From: CAZHDB01 sp964531225
GTDB taxonomy: Archaea > Thermoproteota > Thermoprotei_A > Sulfolobales > Desulfurococcaceae
Length of the DNA stretch: 64,000 nt
Assembly: GCA_964531225.1 (NCBI GenBank)
Contig: CAZHDB010000005.1
Span: 27,490-91,489, forward strand
Reading direction: 5' to 3'
The notes beneath the pieces were generated by a model. It had not been told where the DNA came from. It saw only the letters and a list, made by a program, of their open reading frames with translations, and did not search any database. Positions 22,732 to 32,800 of the stretch are shown in pieces (the stretch's first letter is position 1; every line of letters begins with the position of its first letter). Both the position numbers and the translations under genes were made by a program.

Positions 22732-24705
22732 TTAGGCTGCGTTTAGTAATATGGATGTATCTATTAAGTATGTTTTATTTTCAATATTAGCTATTGCATG
22801 ATGTTTTGGTAAACTGGATATAGCAATTTTTAAAACATTAATCTTTTGACTGTGTAGGTAACCTGCTAAGCTTTTTGATATATAGTCTAGATTTCTGTAT
22901 TCCCCTATATTAAATACAATTTTTATTGATGTATTGAGTATTACTGATTCATTTAGATCTAGTGGTTGTTGACTAATAATGATCATTCCGATTCCATATT
23001 TTCTACTCTCCATTAAAAGTCTCGATATTAAAGCCTTGCTTCTACTCCTTTTAAATAATAGATGGGCTTCGTCAATAACTATAGTAGCTTCTCTTTTTCT
23101 AAATGTGTACATCGCATTAATGAGTTTATACATTAATGTGTCAACATATAATGCCCGCGCATGATCCGATGGCAATGATGCAAGTAGTACCACTGTTGGC
23201 TTTGTAAGCAATGTTTGCAAACCGATCTTGGTTTCCATAAAGATATTTGATAATAACATTCTAAGATAAGCTCTTAATCTTTCAAGAGTTAACCTGTATT
23301 GGTCACTTATTTCTCCTTCAAGTAATTCATTTAAAACTTGATATACATCATAAAATGTGGGGGCGGGCTTATCCCATGTAGAACTATTGTCATCGAATAT
23401 ACCATGCGCCTCATAGGTTTTAAGAATTACTTCTTCAAGGGCGTTTCTTTGTATATAACCAAGTCCATATATCGATTGTATTATATCTGCTAATTCAATA
23501 GCCCTTTCCCTAGGTGATCTGCCTTCTAAGTCCAAGGGATTGATCGAAGCTTTATCGGCTTCTAACAAGTTCACATCTTTACCCAAATACTCTAGTAGGT
23601 CTATGTATTCATTGTGATGATCAATTATGAGGAAGGGTATTTCATACTTTTTATAAATTTGTATAGCTAGGTTTTTAGCTAATGAAGACTTGCCTGTACC
23701 ACTTGCCCCAAATATAGATACATGTCTATTCTTTAGCTTATCTAAATCTATTACTATGGGTTTTTCTATTTTCTTCCAATACCAAGTTTTCTTTCCTTTT
23801 TTAAAGCTTTCAAGTATAGGCTTCTGATCTATTTCGTAATAGGGATTATAGATTTTATCGTAGACCAATACTGCTTTTGCCATTCCCAGCAATACGCCTT
23901 TCTCCTTAGTAATAGTCCTTTCACCAACTATCAATGCAGATAGAAATAGAAGAGGATATATAGATAAAGAGATCCATGGTAAGGCTATAGCTATTCCCGT
24001 TAATACAGGTATTAAAGATTCCTTAGACAGGACAGTTATAAGTATGGATATTATGAGGGATAATAAAATTCCATAAAGGAACTGATGGAAAGCCTGAGAT
24101 ACTTCTGCCCCGGGATGTAAAGTGAAATATAGATCCTTATACATTCCTGTAAAATATAGAAAGTACATACTTATACCGGATATTGAAAATAGTAAAGCCA
24201 AGTTGGACAATAGAACATTAGTCAATATCTTGCCTAGCCTAATCCTAATTCTTTTAAATGATGATTTAACTAGTTCTAGGTATATTCTATCATTAAACTC
24301 TCTTCTACTTAAAAATTGGTATCCTACGAATACCGCGAATCCTAAAGTTAAGGGGGGAAATATTGAAAGAAGTAATAAAATACTACCGTATCCATAGAGA
24401 TCTCCTATAACCTGCTTTAAAGAATACAGTTCCAATATTATAAATGACGCTGTTAAAACAAGGGATCTTGTCGTACCAGCTACAATAATAGTCATTAATA
24501 ATGGAATAATGAAAATTGTTAAGAAATATAGTAATACATGTATAAATTGGTTTGAAAAAATTCCAGCATTTATTCCGCCAGTCCATAAGGTGTTTAGAAA
24601 GTCTTGTAATAATTTAGGAGACGTACTAATTGTATGGACTAAGATTGTGTTTAAGGCTAGTAAGATAATCATTGTCTCTAGTTTAATATACTGACTACTG
24701 TTCAT
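22732..24705 (-). CDS. membrane-anchored HerA/VirB4-type ATPase
   Basis: 657 aa. The first 290 residues hold about seven hydrophobic segments, followed by a soluble P-loop ATPase: Walker A SIFGASGTGKSSLA near 338, Walker B TIVIDEAHLLF near 550, and a RLLMESRKYGIGMIIISQQP segment like the HerA/FtsK sensor. The architecture is that of a membrane-tethered DNA- or protein-pumping ATPase, like VirD4 in having membrane helices before the motor. GGAG lies before the ATG. The partner is not obvious; the Ced cluster lies 14 kb away. Confidence 0.8.
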   Translation of the reverse strand: MNSSQYIKLETMIILLALNTILVHTISTSPKLLQDFLNTLWTGGINAGIFSNQFIHVLLYFLTIFIIPLLMTIIVAGTTRSLVLTASFIILELYSLKQVIGDLYGYGSILLLLSIFPPLTLGFAVFVGYQFLSRREFNDRIYLELVKSSFKRIRIRLGKILTNVLLSNLALLFSISGISMYFLYFTGMYKDLYFTLHPGAEVSQAFHQFLYGILLSLIISILITVLSKESLIPVLTGIAIALPWISLSIYPLLFLSALIVGERTITKEKGVLLGMAKAVLVYDKIYNPYYEIDQKPILESFKKGKKTWYWKKIEKPIVIDLDKLKNRHVSIFGASGTGKSSLAKNLAIQIYKKYEIPFLIIDHHNEYIDLLEYLGKDVNLLEADKASINPLDLEGRSPRERAIELADIIQSIYGLGYIQRNALEEVILKTYEAHGIFDDNSSTWDKPAPTFYDVYQVLNELLEGEISDQYRLTLERLRAYLRMLLSNIFMETKIGLQTLLTKPTVVLLASLPSDHARALYVDTLMYKLINAMYTFRKREATIVIDEAHLLFKRSRSKALISRLLMESRKYGIGMIIISQQPLDLNESVILNTSIKIVFNIGEYRNLDYISKSLAGYLHSQKINVLKIAISSLPKHHAIANIENKTYLIDTSILLNAA

Positions 24706-24779
24706 TTCTAAGCTCCAACATATTTTCTCTACAAGTATATGTTTCTATTATAAAGGGCTATATTCATTATTCTGGAAGT

Positions 24780-27662
24780 ATGAATAGTAGAGTGGATAGT
24801 ATGGATACAAAGCCCACCATAGACGTTAGAGAAGTATTTAGAGACGAATGTGTAGCTGATTGTCTATCTAGCATAGGCTACAAAAAGATCTCTACCTTAC
24901 AGTATAGGGTTTTTAAGAAAGTATTAATGGGATATACAGTCATAGTTATAGCACCTACAGGGATCGGCAAGACTGAAGCTGCAGTATTTCCCGTATTCTA
25001 TAATATTAGTAGAAAGAGGATTAAGCCCATTGGAGCCATCTATGTTACTCCATTAAGAGCACTTAATAGAGACATGGAGTATAGATTAAAGAAAATAGCC
25101 CAGTGTTTCGGTTTATCCGTGGCATTAAGACATGGCGATACGCCCCAGTCTTTAAGAAGAAAAATTAGAGAAAATCCTCCACACTTACTCATTACAACAC
25201 CGGAGACTTTTCAATATATTCTTGCCGATAGTAGATTTAGAGAATATCTAGTAAATGTAAGATACGTAGTTATAGATGAATATAGGGAAATGATTACAAG
25301 TAAAAGAGGTATCGAATTATTATCTGCTATAAATATTCTTGAGAGGATAATTGGTAAAAGAATTATAAAGATAGGGTTAACAGCTACTCTAAGGAGAGTA
25401 TATGAAGCATTATCTCTAATGGATAATTTATTATACTCCGATATTGTCGAGGCAAGTGTAGGTAAAGGAATGGAACTCTCTATAGAGACCCTCAGCGAAG
25501 AATATACTTCTCTTGACTATGAAGTTGATCCTGGCTTTTATAGTCGTTTATCTAGAGTTAAGGAATTAATTAATAGGTATAAATATGTCCTAGTCTTTGT
25601 TAATACAAGGGATCTTGCAGAAAGGATTGGCTGGGGCTTATCTTGTCTATTTGGCTTTAAAGATAAGGTAATGGTTCATCATGGAAGTTTGTCTAGACAA
25701 CACAGGCTTAGAGCTGAGAGATTATTTAGAGATAGGAAGATTAATGCCCTAGTCGCAACATCTAGCCTTGAACTGGGTATTGATATAGGTCATGTAGAGT
25801 ATGTCGTGCAATACATGTCCCCAAGACAGGCTGTAAGACTTATTCAGAGAATTGGAAGAAGCATCCATAGAATCGAAGGTTTGCCTAGGGGGTCAATAAT
25901 TACTTTGGGAAACTTCTTTGACGTACTCGAGTCAATAGTTATTGGCAGAAGAGCTCTCCTAGGTCAACTCGAGGATGAAGATATTCCTCAAAAACCGCTT
26001 GATGTACTGGCTCATCAAGTAGTTCTAAGGATTCTGGTAGAACCTGGCATTAAATATGATGATTTATTTTTAGAATTTCATACTTCCAGAGTATTTAATG
26101 GACTGAGTGAAGAAGAGTTTAAACAAGTAGTTGACTACCTCGTGCTATCCCGTATTGTTAGGATTAGAGATAATAGACTTTATCCTAGCTATAGAGCAAA
26201 GATCTATTTCTATCGTACAACAATGATTCCAGATACAAGAAGTATAGCTGTTATCGATGTGAGCACTGGTAGGAAAATTGGTGTATTGAATGAGGAGTTC
26301 ATAATACTAAATCTCGAAGAAAACTCAATACTTGTACTGGGTGGTGGTTCATGGAGAGTCATAGGATTTGATCAGGATGAGGGCAAGCTCTATGTAGAGC
26401 CAGTTGAGGAAAAAACCCAGATCATTATACCAAGATGGGAAGGCGAAAGCATTCCTGTCGAGTATAAGGTTGCCCGAGAAATGGGTGCTTTTGTTAGACT
26501 AGCCATTGAGAGAGATCTGGATTACGCAATTAATAGGCTTGGCTACCATAATTTAAAGATCTCCAAGGAATCCACGAAGATCATAGATAATTTACTTAAT
26601 TCCATGTCATATACCGATAAAGTCTTACCTAGTGATCGTAGTATGGTTATCGAAATTAATTCTGAGAATAAATACATCATATTATATGGGTTCTTTGGTT
26701 CAAAGGTATCTAATACGCTTAAGGAGATAATTCTTGCTTTAACTAGAAAACACATATATGCAAACGTATCGGCGTACGCTACACCATATTATATTATTGT
26801 ATCATTCGAGAATTATAGGCCCAAGATCGATGATGTAAACGAAATTATTTATAGATTAAAAGCTCTAGGCAGTAATTTTAAGCTCTTCGAGAAATATGTC
26901 TCAAAGATTATAAAGGAAAGCAAAACCTTCTTATGGAGGATATTCTTCGTTGGACAGAGATTCGGAGCCATAGATATTAGGAAGAAAGAAAAGCTCTCCA
27001 AGAGCATTCTCAAGGCCTTAGCTGATACAGTTATTGGAGTAGAAGCCTATAGAGAGACCTTGCTTAGGGATTACGATCTTATAAATACTTATCATTTATT
27101 ACGAAGGTTATATATGGGGACATTGAAGGTCTATGTGTTTGTAGATCGAGAGCATGTTTATCCATTATTTAAAGAAGCTATAAATAGGATACCTGGTTCA
27201 ATAGAATTAAACGTAGTCGATCTCGAGACGTATAAACGTCGATTACTGAAGAAAAAAATCTCACTTATATGCATGATCTGTAGCTATAAATGGAGCTTAA
27301 GAGTAGAGGATGTGATTAAAGAGCATCATATAGAATGTCCTAAATGCGGCTCCAGATACGTAGCTACAGTAAAAGGTGATGGAGATAAGGAGCAGAGAAT
27401 AGTGAGAAGAGTTCTTAACAAGAAGAAGCTTAGACATGACGAAAAGCAAATTTACAAAGATCTTCAGAGACGAGGTTTACTTGTAATGGACTTTGGTCCC
27501 AAAGCTGTACTTATACTTGCGTCGCGTGGCGTTGGTTTTACTGAAGCAGTTAGAATAATAAATAAGTATAGAGGAGATGAAAAGGAATTAATTAAGTTAC
27601 TTTATGAAGCTGAGAAGAAGTTCATACGCATTAAGAAGTATTTAGACAAACCTAGGGTATAA
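24780..27662 (+). CDS. Lhr-like superfamily 2 helicase
   Basis: 960 aa. Motif I APTGIGKTEAA, TPLRALNRDM (Ia), TTPETFQYIL, GLTATLRR (III), ATSSLELGIDIGHVEYV (V) and RLIQRIGRSIHR (VI) place it in the Lhr/Ski2-like group. Motif II is DEYR (VVIDEYREMITSKRG) where Lhr proteins have DEVH or DEIH. The C-terminal half carries a zinc finger (CMICSYKW then CPKCGS) and a helical tail. Such helicases act in DNA repair or RNA metabolism. It converges on the PAPS reductase-like gene, with 11 nt overlap. Confidence 0.85.
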   Translation: MNSRVDSMDTKPTIDVREVFRDECVADCLSSIGYKKISTLQYRVFKKVLMGYTVIVIAPTGIGKTEAAVFPVFYNISRKRIKPIGAIYVTPLRALNRDMEYRLKKIAQCFGLSVALRHGDTPQSLRRKIRENPPHLLITTPETFQYILADSRFREYLVNVRYVVIDEYREMITSKRGIELLSAINILERIIGKRIIKIGLTATLRRVYEALSLMDNLLYSDIVEASVGKGMELSIETLSEEYTSLDYEVDPGFYSRLSRVKELINRYKYVLVFVNTRDLAERIGWGLSCLFGFKDKVMVHHGSLSRQHRLRAERLFRDRKINALVATSSLELGIDIGHVEYVVQYMSPRQAVRLIQRIGRSIHRIEGLPRGSIITLGNFFDVLESIVIGRRALLGQLEDEDIPQKPLDVLAHQVVLRILVEPGIKYDDLFLEFHTSRVFNGLSEEEFKQVVDYLVLSRIVRIRDNRLYPSYRAKIYFYRTTMIPDTRSIAVIDVSTGRKIGVLNEEFIILNLEENSILVLGGGSWRVIGFDQDEGKLYVEPVEEKTQIIIPRWEGESIPVEYKVAREMGAFVRLAIERDLDYAINRLGYHNLKISKESTKIIDNLLNSMSYTDKVLPSDRSMVIEINSENKYIILYGFFGSKVSNTLKEIILALTRKHIYANVSAYATPYYIIVSFENYRPKIDDVNEIIYRLKALGSNFKLFEKYVSKIIKESKTFLWRIFFVGQRFGAIDIRKKEKLSKSILKALADTVIGVEAYRETLLRDYDLINTYHLLRRLYMGTLKVYVFVDREHVYPLFKEAINRIPGSIELNVVDLETYKRRLLKKKISLICMICSYKWSLRVEDVIKEHHIECPKCGSRYVATVKGDGDKEQRIVRRVLNKKKLRHDEKQIYKDLQRRGLLVMDFGPKAVLILASRGVGFTEAVRIINKYRGDEKELIKLLYEAEKKFIRIKKYLDKPRV

Positions 27663-29616
27663 GACCTAGTGCTCTAAACGATTCAATCACTTCTTCTCGT
27701 CTATATTTAGTTGATCTTTTCCATGCTTTCGCGTTACCAGTAATTAATGGTACAAGAATTTTTTCAACAAGAACATCGGCTAACGGGCAGACTTCTAGAC
27801 ATAGCCTACAGCCACTACATGGTATCTTTGGCAATGGGCCTTGGCTAGTTAGCCTAATTACATTCATTGGGCACCATATAACGCAGCTGATGCATCTTGC
27901 ACAGCCGTGTATCCTATATATTATTTTTAGTACATCGATGAGATCCTCTATACCCTTTTCTTCATGTATTCTATATTTAACTGTGTTCTTATCGATAATG
28001 ACTTCCGCTTTGCTGCTAATTATTGACCAGCTAAGTGTGTCTTTATTTCTGGATATAGTTAAGTGCTTTAGCATTCTTATATTAGTTGAAAATTGTTGCT
28101 GAGCAGTATCTGGTACAAGATCTTTATTGAATACTAGATATTTCCAGTTATTAGCCTCCTTATGTTCTATAGGCGTTAAGTTAATTCTGCTATTGAGTAA
28201 TCTAAGCCTATATTCTTTGATCCAGTCAATTTTATAACTAGGTATTTTTATGGCAAGTCTTTGCTTTGCAACCGCTGGAGTTAACCAACGCCATAAACCA
28301 TATTTTATCCATTCCTGTGGCTGACTAAGTCTCTTTCTCCATTGTTCAAGTACATCGATCCATTTCTGCCATAGGTTAGGATATGTCCTTTTAACTTCAT
28401 TGAACTCTGCCAAAGTACTAGATGGGCACATATAGCATCCAAGTCTCTCGAAACCTAGATCGTATAGTTTATTATAGGGTAATTTGTGTTCGAATATATA
28501 TAGCCATATATGTAACTGACTCCATTCTTGTATAGGCGTTATACTCAATAGGTGGGGTATCCATCTATTTCTCCAAACCCTTGGGCTCTTAGCTCGATCA
28601 ATAGACTCATAAGCTCTTTGACCAACAATATTTAGTGCCCCGCTAGGCCACTTATGCCTTGCAATACGTGCTAATGGAACGAGTTTAACGATTTTACAGC
28701 ACCATCTATAATCCTTGCCTGGAGGACCAAAGATCTCTACTGCATCCCAAAAAGCATTTCCAGCACTGGCAACTACTTTCTCTAAGCCATATCTATCGGC
28801 AATAGAATCTACATTAGATACGGTATCTGGAAGCTCTAAACCAGTATCATTAAATAGTAGTTTAACGTCTCCCAATGTCTCTAAAGTTAGATGGAGTGCT
28901 GTAAGACTATCCTTTCCTCCGGAATATGACACAACAACTTCTTTTCCTACTTTTTCAGACATAGAGTATAGAAAGGCCTTTGCTCTTGATTCGAAATAGT
29001 ACAAGCCGTACTTATTATGTTTTAAGACATCGTGTAGATTGGCATTACGTTCACTAGTCTCCCTAGGTCTATGAATATATTTAAAAACCTTGGTAATGAC
29101 AACTGTTCCATCAATATTTTCAGCTAATCCTCTAACCTTACCTTTGCAATCTACTACTACGACTTGTCTACTACTTGAAGAATAGTTTTCTCTAATAATC
29201 CTCTTCTCACGTATAAAACCATCATATGTTACGTAGTCTACCAGGTTTTCTTCATAAGCAATTAATGCACCAGTAGAACTAAGTCTAAATCTCCATCCTC
29301 CTCTAAATGGATCATAGAATAACTGGCCAATGACATTACCTGAACTTATAATTTCCCACATTTGATCCCAGTGGGGAACTTTATTTAATAGAATAAACTT
29401 GTTATGGATAAATCTATTATATATAGCATCATCATTAAATTCGTATCTAATGGCCATAAGAAGCTTTTCATAATCCTTTATAAAACCAGGCCTAGCGTCC
29501 CCAGGATCAGTCATCCTTAATTTAAATACATTATCTTCATTGCCAGGCTCGGGCTTAATAAGCGGAACATTATATATGGGATCCCAGTAAATTGTTGCTC
29601 TAACAGGCCATGACAC
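27652..29616 (-). CDS. PAPS-reductase-like protein fused to a ferredoxin domain
   Basis: 654 aa, GTG start with GAGGTGA 7 nt upstream. An N-terminal domain of about 200 residues with unknown role precedes the PP-loop ATP-binding SYSGGKDSLTALHL and the RWCCKIVKL motif of the PAPS reductase family. The C-terminus has two [4Fe-4S] clusters (CARCISCVIWCPMNV and CSGCRLCLEVCPLAD). The pairing suggests electron supply to a sulfur-transfer or sulfate-reduction-type reaction, but family members also modify tRNA or cofactors. Substrate is open. Confidence 0.8.
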   Translation of the reverse strand: MSWPVRATIYWDPIYNVPLIKPEPGNEDNVFKLRMTDPGDARPGFIKDYEKLLMAIRYEFNDDAIYNRFIHNKFILLNKVPHWDQMWEIISSGNVIGQLFYDPFRGGWRFRLSSTGALIAYEENLVDYVTYDGFIREKRIIRENYSSSSRQVVVVDCKGKVRGLAENIDGTVVITKVFKYIHRPRETSERNANLHDVLKHNKYGLYYFESRAKAFLYSMSEKVGKEVVVSYSGGKDSLTALHLTLETLGDVKLLFNDTGLELPDTVSNVDSIADRYGLEKVVASAGNAFWDAVEIFGPPGKDYRWCCKIVKLVPLARIARHKWPSGALNIVGQRAYESIDRAKSPRVWRNRWIPHLLSITPIQEWSQLHIWLYIFEHKLPYNKLYDLGFERLGCYMCPSSTLAEFNEVKRTYPNLWQKWIDVLEQWRKRLSQPQEWIKYGLWRWLTPAVAKQRLAIKIPSYKIDWIKEYRLRLLNSRINLTPIEHKEANNWKYLVFNKDLVPDTAQQQFSTNIRMLKHLTISRNKDTLSWSIISSKAEVIIDKNTVKYRIHEEKGIEDLIDVLKIIYRIHGCARCISCVIWCPMNVIRLTSQGPLPKIPCSGCRLCLEVCPLADVLVEKILVPLITGNAKAWKRSTKYRREEVIESFRALGLIP

Positions 29617-29766
29617 TATAAATCACCTCTATTTCTCTAGCAATAAAGTAATACCTATAGTCCCTTATATCCTAGTAGATCGTATATTATTTAGACTTTT
29701 GCCTAAACCATTAATTAAGAATTCTTTATAGATCCTTGAAGATGATGTAGACAATTCGGGAGAACC

Positions 29767-29774
29767 TTTAAATA
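29767..29774 (+). promoter_or_regulatory. TATA box of the S-layer gene
   Basis: TTTAAATA in agaacctttaaatacc, predicting transcription from about 29797 and a 39-nt leader with AGGTG before ATG 29836. The rest of the gap from 29617 holds no other signal I can support. Confidence 0.5.
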
Positions 29775-29835
29775 CCTTCCCATATACTCACGATAAACAC
29801 GAGTTAAGTAAATTGTGAATATATAGGTGTCACAT

Positions 29836-32800
29836 ATGAATAGAATTATATACTCTGTACTACTTGCTATACTACTCACACTAAACCTAACAGCTGTCGC
29901 AACGGCATCACCAACATTTGCACCAGCACAAGCTCCAGGAGTAACTGCAGATATTGAGGTATTATCACCATTAAACATAACCGATCCACTGTTAATAGGT
30001 AAAGACATATCAATATACTTACCTGGATGCTGTTTATTAGCAGTAGTTGATGTAAAGTCCCTAGAAGATCAAGGTGTCGACATAGGTTTAGTTGATGTAC
30101 TGTTTACACCAGATGCAAACTGGTGGGGTGCAGAAGTAGTTAAGTATATTGACTTAAACACAACAACTGATGGATGGATAAACAACCCTGAAACAGGAGT
30201 TAACTACGCTATTATCAGAAGCTCTACAGATCCAAACATTGTATTACTAGCAATAGATCTAAGTACAATAGACTTATCTAATGTCGTTGTTCACAGAGAG
30301 GCCTTTGGAGACATAGTAGTTATGAACTTGTATGGTATACCTCTATGGCTTAGAGTAAGAGACTATAACCCGCCATCGCCACCAGATAGTGCTTTAAGTG
30401 TAAATAGATTCGCCGTTATACAGCCTCCAGTAATCGATTGGGATGAATATATAACAGTTGAATACTTCATTGGTAACACAGAAGCAGACAAGGCAAAATA
30501 TGGTACAAAGGTTAATATAACAATTAGATTACCTGACGAAATCAAGTACTTACTTAACATAACTGGCGGCGCACCCGAATTAACATTCGAGAATGTTACT
30601 GTATTCAATGTAACAATGTTTAACCTAGACAATCCTGCAGATAGAGACCTGCTTTATAGCAATCTATTCCTAGTGCCGCAGGACAATGATTATCTAGAAT
30701 TAGTGGATTGGGACATTTCTGCAGATGGTACTGTATTGAACATAACAGGCTACGTAAGAGACTTCGCGCCTCTAGCAGTTCACGAAGATGCATCATCTGA
30801 GCCTAAGGCGTTCTATGGATTTGAGGTCTACTTAGAGTTTAACCGCACTGCCGATGTAGGTTATGGATTAAATCTATCAGAACTACCACCATGCCCTAAT
30901 GTAGTTGATAATGATACGATTAGCTTCGTATTTAGTACTACAGGCTCAACATCAACAGTATATGTTGAGGTATGGACATCATTAGAAGTAGTAGGCAATT
31001 ATACCGATGTAGCATTTGATCCCTCTGATCTTAATCCCGGAGATGTTGTAAGGTTCAAGCTGCACAACCTACCAGTTCCCTATAATGATACGCTGTATCA
31101 AGTAGTATTTACGACATCATATACAACAATTGTATCAACAACCTTTAGCTACGTTGGAACAGAATCAACACCTGCTGAAGGTATAGTAGTGTATGATGTG
31201 ACATTACCTGATGGTGAATGGGGTGGATTAACAGCTTATGTAACATTCGTATTTAGGAGAGTAGGCTATGAGATACATGTTAGTGAGCACCCATCATGCT
31301 ATCCTGTAACTGTTGTTGTAAAGCCTTATGCTGACATATTTGTATTACTCAATGATCCTTCATACATAGTTGCTCAGGACGGTGTTATTTATAGACAATT
31401 CGTACACTGGAGTCAATCAGACTATACGGCAGCACCAGGCGATTATATACTTGTTAAAGGCTATGGCTTTATAACTGAAGGAGGACTAGACGTTCTCATT
31501 AACGAGACAATAACGCTTAAGAAACTTCTAGAAAGGAACAGTTCATCAGATCCGGGTCTTGAACCTGGTAGGGCAATTCTTGTAGTAAAGGTTAATGTAA
31601 CTGAAAACGGAGTAATATGTCCATGTAGAGATAATAGGTTAACTGTTGTAGGCACACTCTATAATAGCACTAACAGATACACTACTGATGAGAACCTAAC
31701 AATAGACTTTAGACCGGATCTATGGAAGATACTTGTCAATCCAGATCTACTATATGATCCTGTAGCACAGACAGTCTATGTAACACAGGAGAGACTATCA
31801 TTATTCGATGTATACTATGACCTAGTTGATGATCCAGTGGCTCCGGGTGGCGATAAATTTGTTGAGGATACATTAGATGAGGAGTTCAGACTAGAAGTAA
31901 TAGGTGTTAATGCGTCGAGCGTCGAGCTATTGTTTGACAATACCTATCCACACTTCCTTAACTTCACATGGAATAATGTTAGTCTACAGTGTGGCTATGC
32001 GTATGTGGACTATACTGGTGCTACAATACCATTCTATCCAATGGGTACCTACACCTTAGTGGTACTTAATGGCACTACTGTCCTAGTGCCTGAGGCCATT
32101 AATGGTTCAGACGTCTTTGAAGTACATCCGAACCTGGATATCGACGTATTACCAGATGACGATACGTCTGGCAGGAGATGCTGTAACGTAACATTCAATG
32201 TTGTTGGCGGACTACCTGATGACGTATTAACATTCCATGGTAATGCAGTGATAGAGATTACTACTGACGAGTTCGGAGGACCAACTGTATGGAGAACCGA
32301 GGCAATATCTGTAGATGTAGCTACTAATACTTATGGTATTGGCAACACTACAATATATGGAACAGTATTCTACGACTCAACAGAGCTCCAGAATGATGTA
32401 AAGTCCTACATGGATGGACACTCATTCTCTGGTGAAGGAGATATATCGTTTACAATAGATTATAGTGGTGAGCTAGACTACTTCACTAATGACACACTAG
32501 TAATATGGTATGTCTACTGGGGTACTAATACTGAAAGAGAGTTTACACTTGAAGTAACTGGTACAGTACATTACTTTGAAGTTACTGACGAGATTGATTG
32601 GACAGTCTCTGTAAAAGTACCTAGGACAAGAGTTGTAGTATCTGTACCCGAGACAGTTTTACCTGGAGACAATATTACTATACAGATATTTGTACATGAG
32701 ACTGCTGTATCTCATGACCAAGTAACTCCTGAGAAACTATGGGAGTTAATGTATCCATACTGGATTAGTGTAAGATTGGTAGACGTATCAGCATCAACGA

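Noticed and set aside
29735..29765. GATGATG before the S-layer promoter as another sRNA
   Set aside because: No D box follows within 60 nt on either strand.
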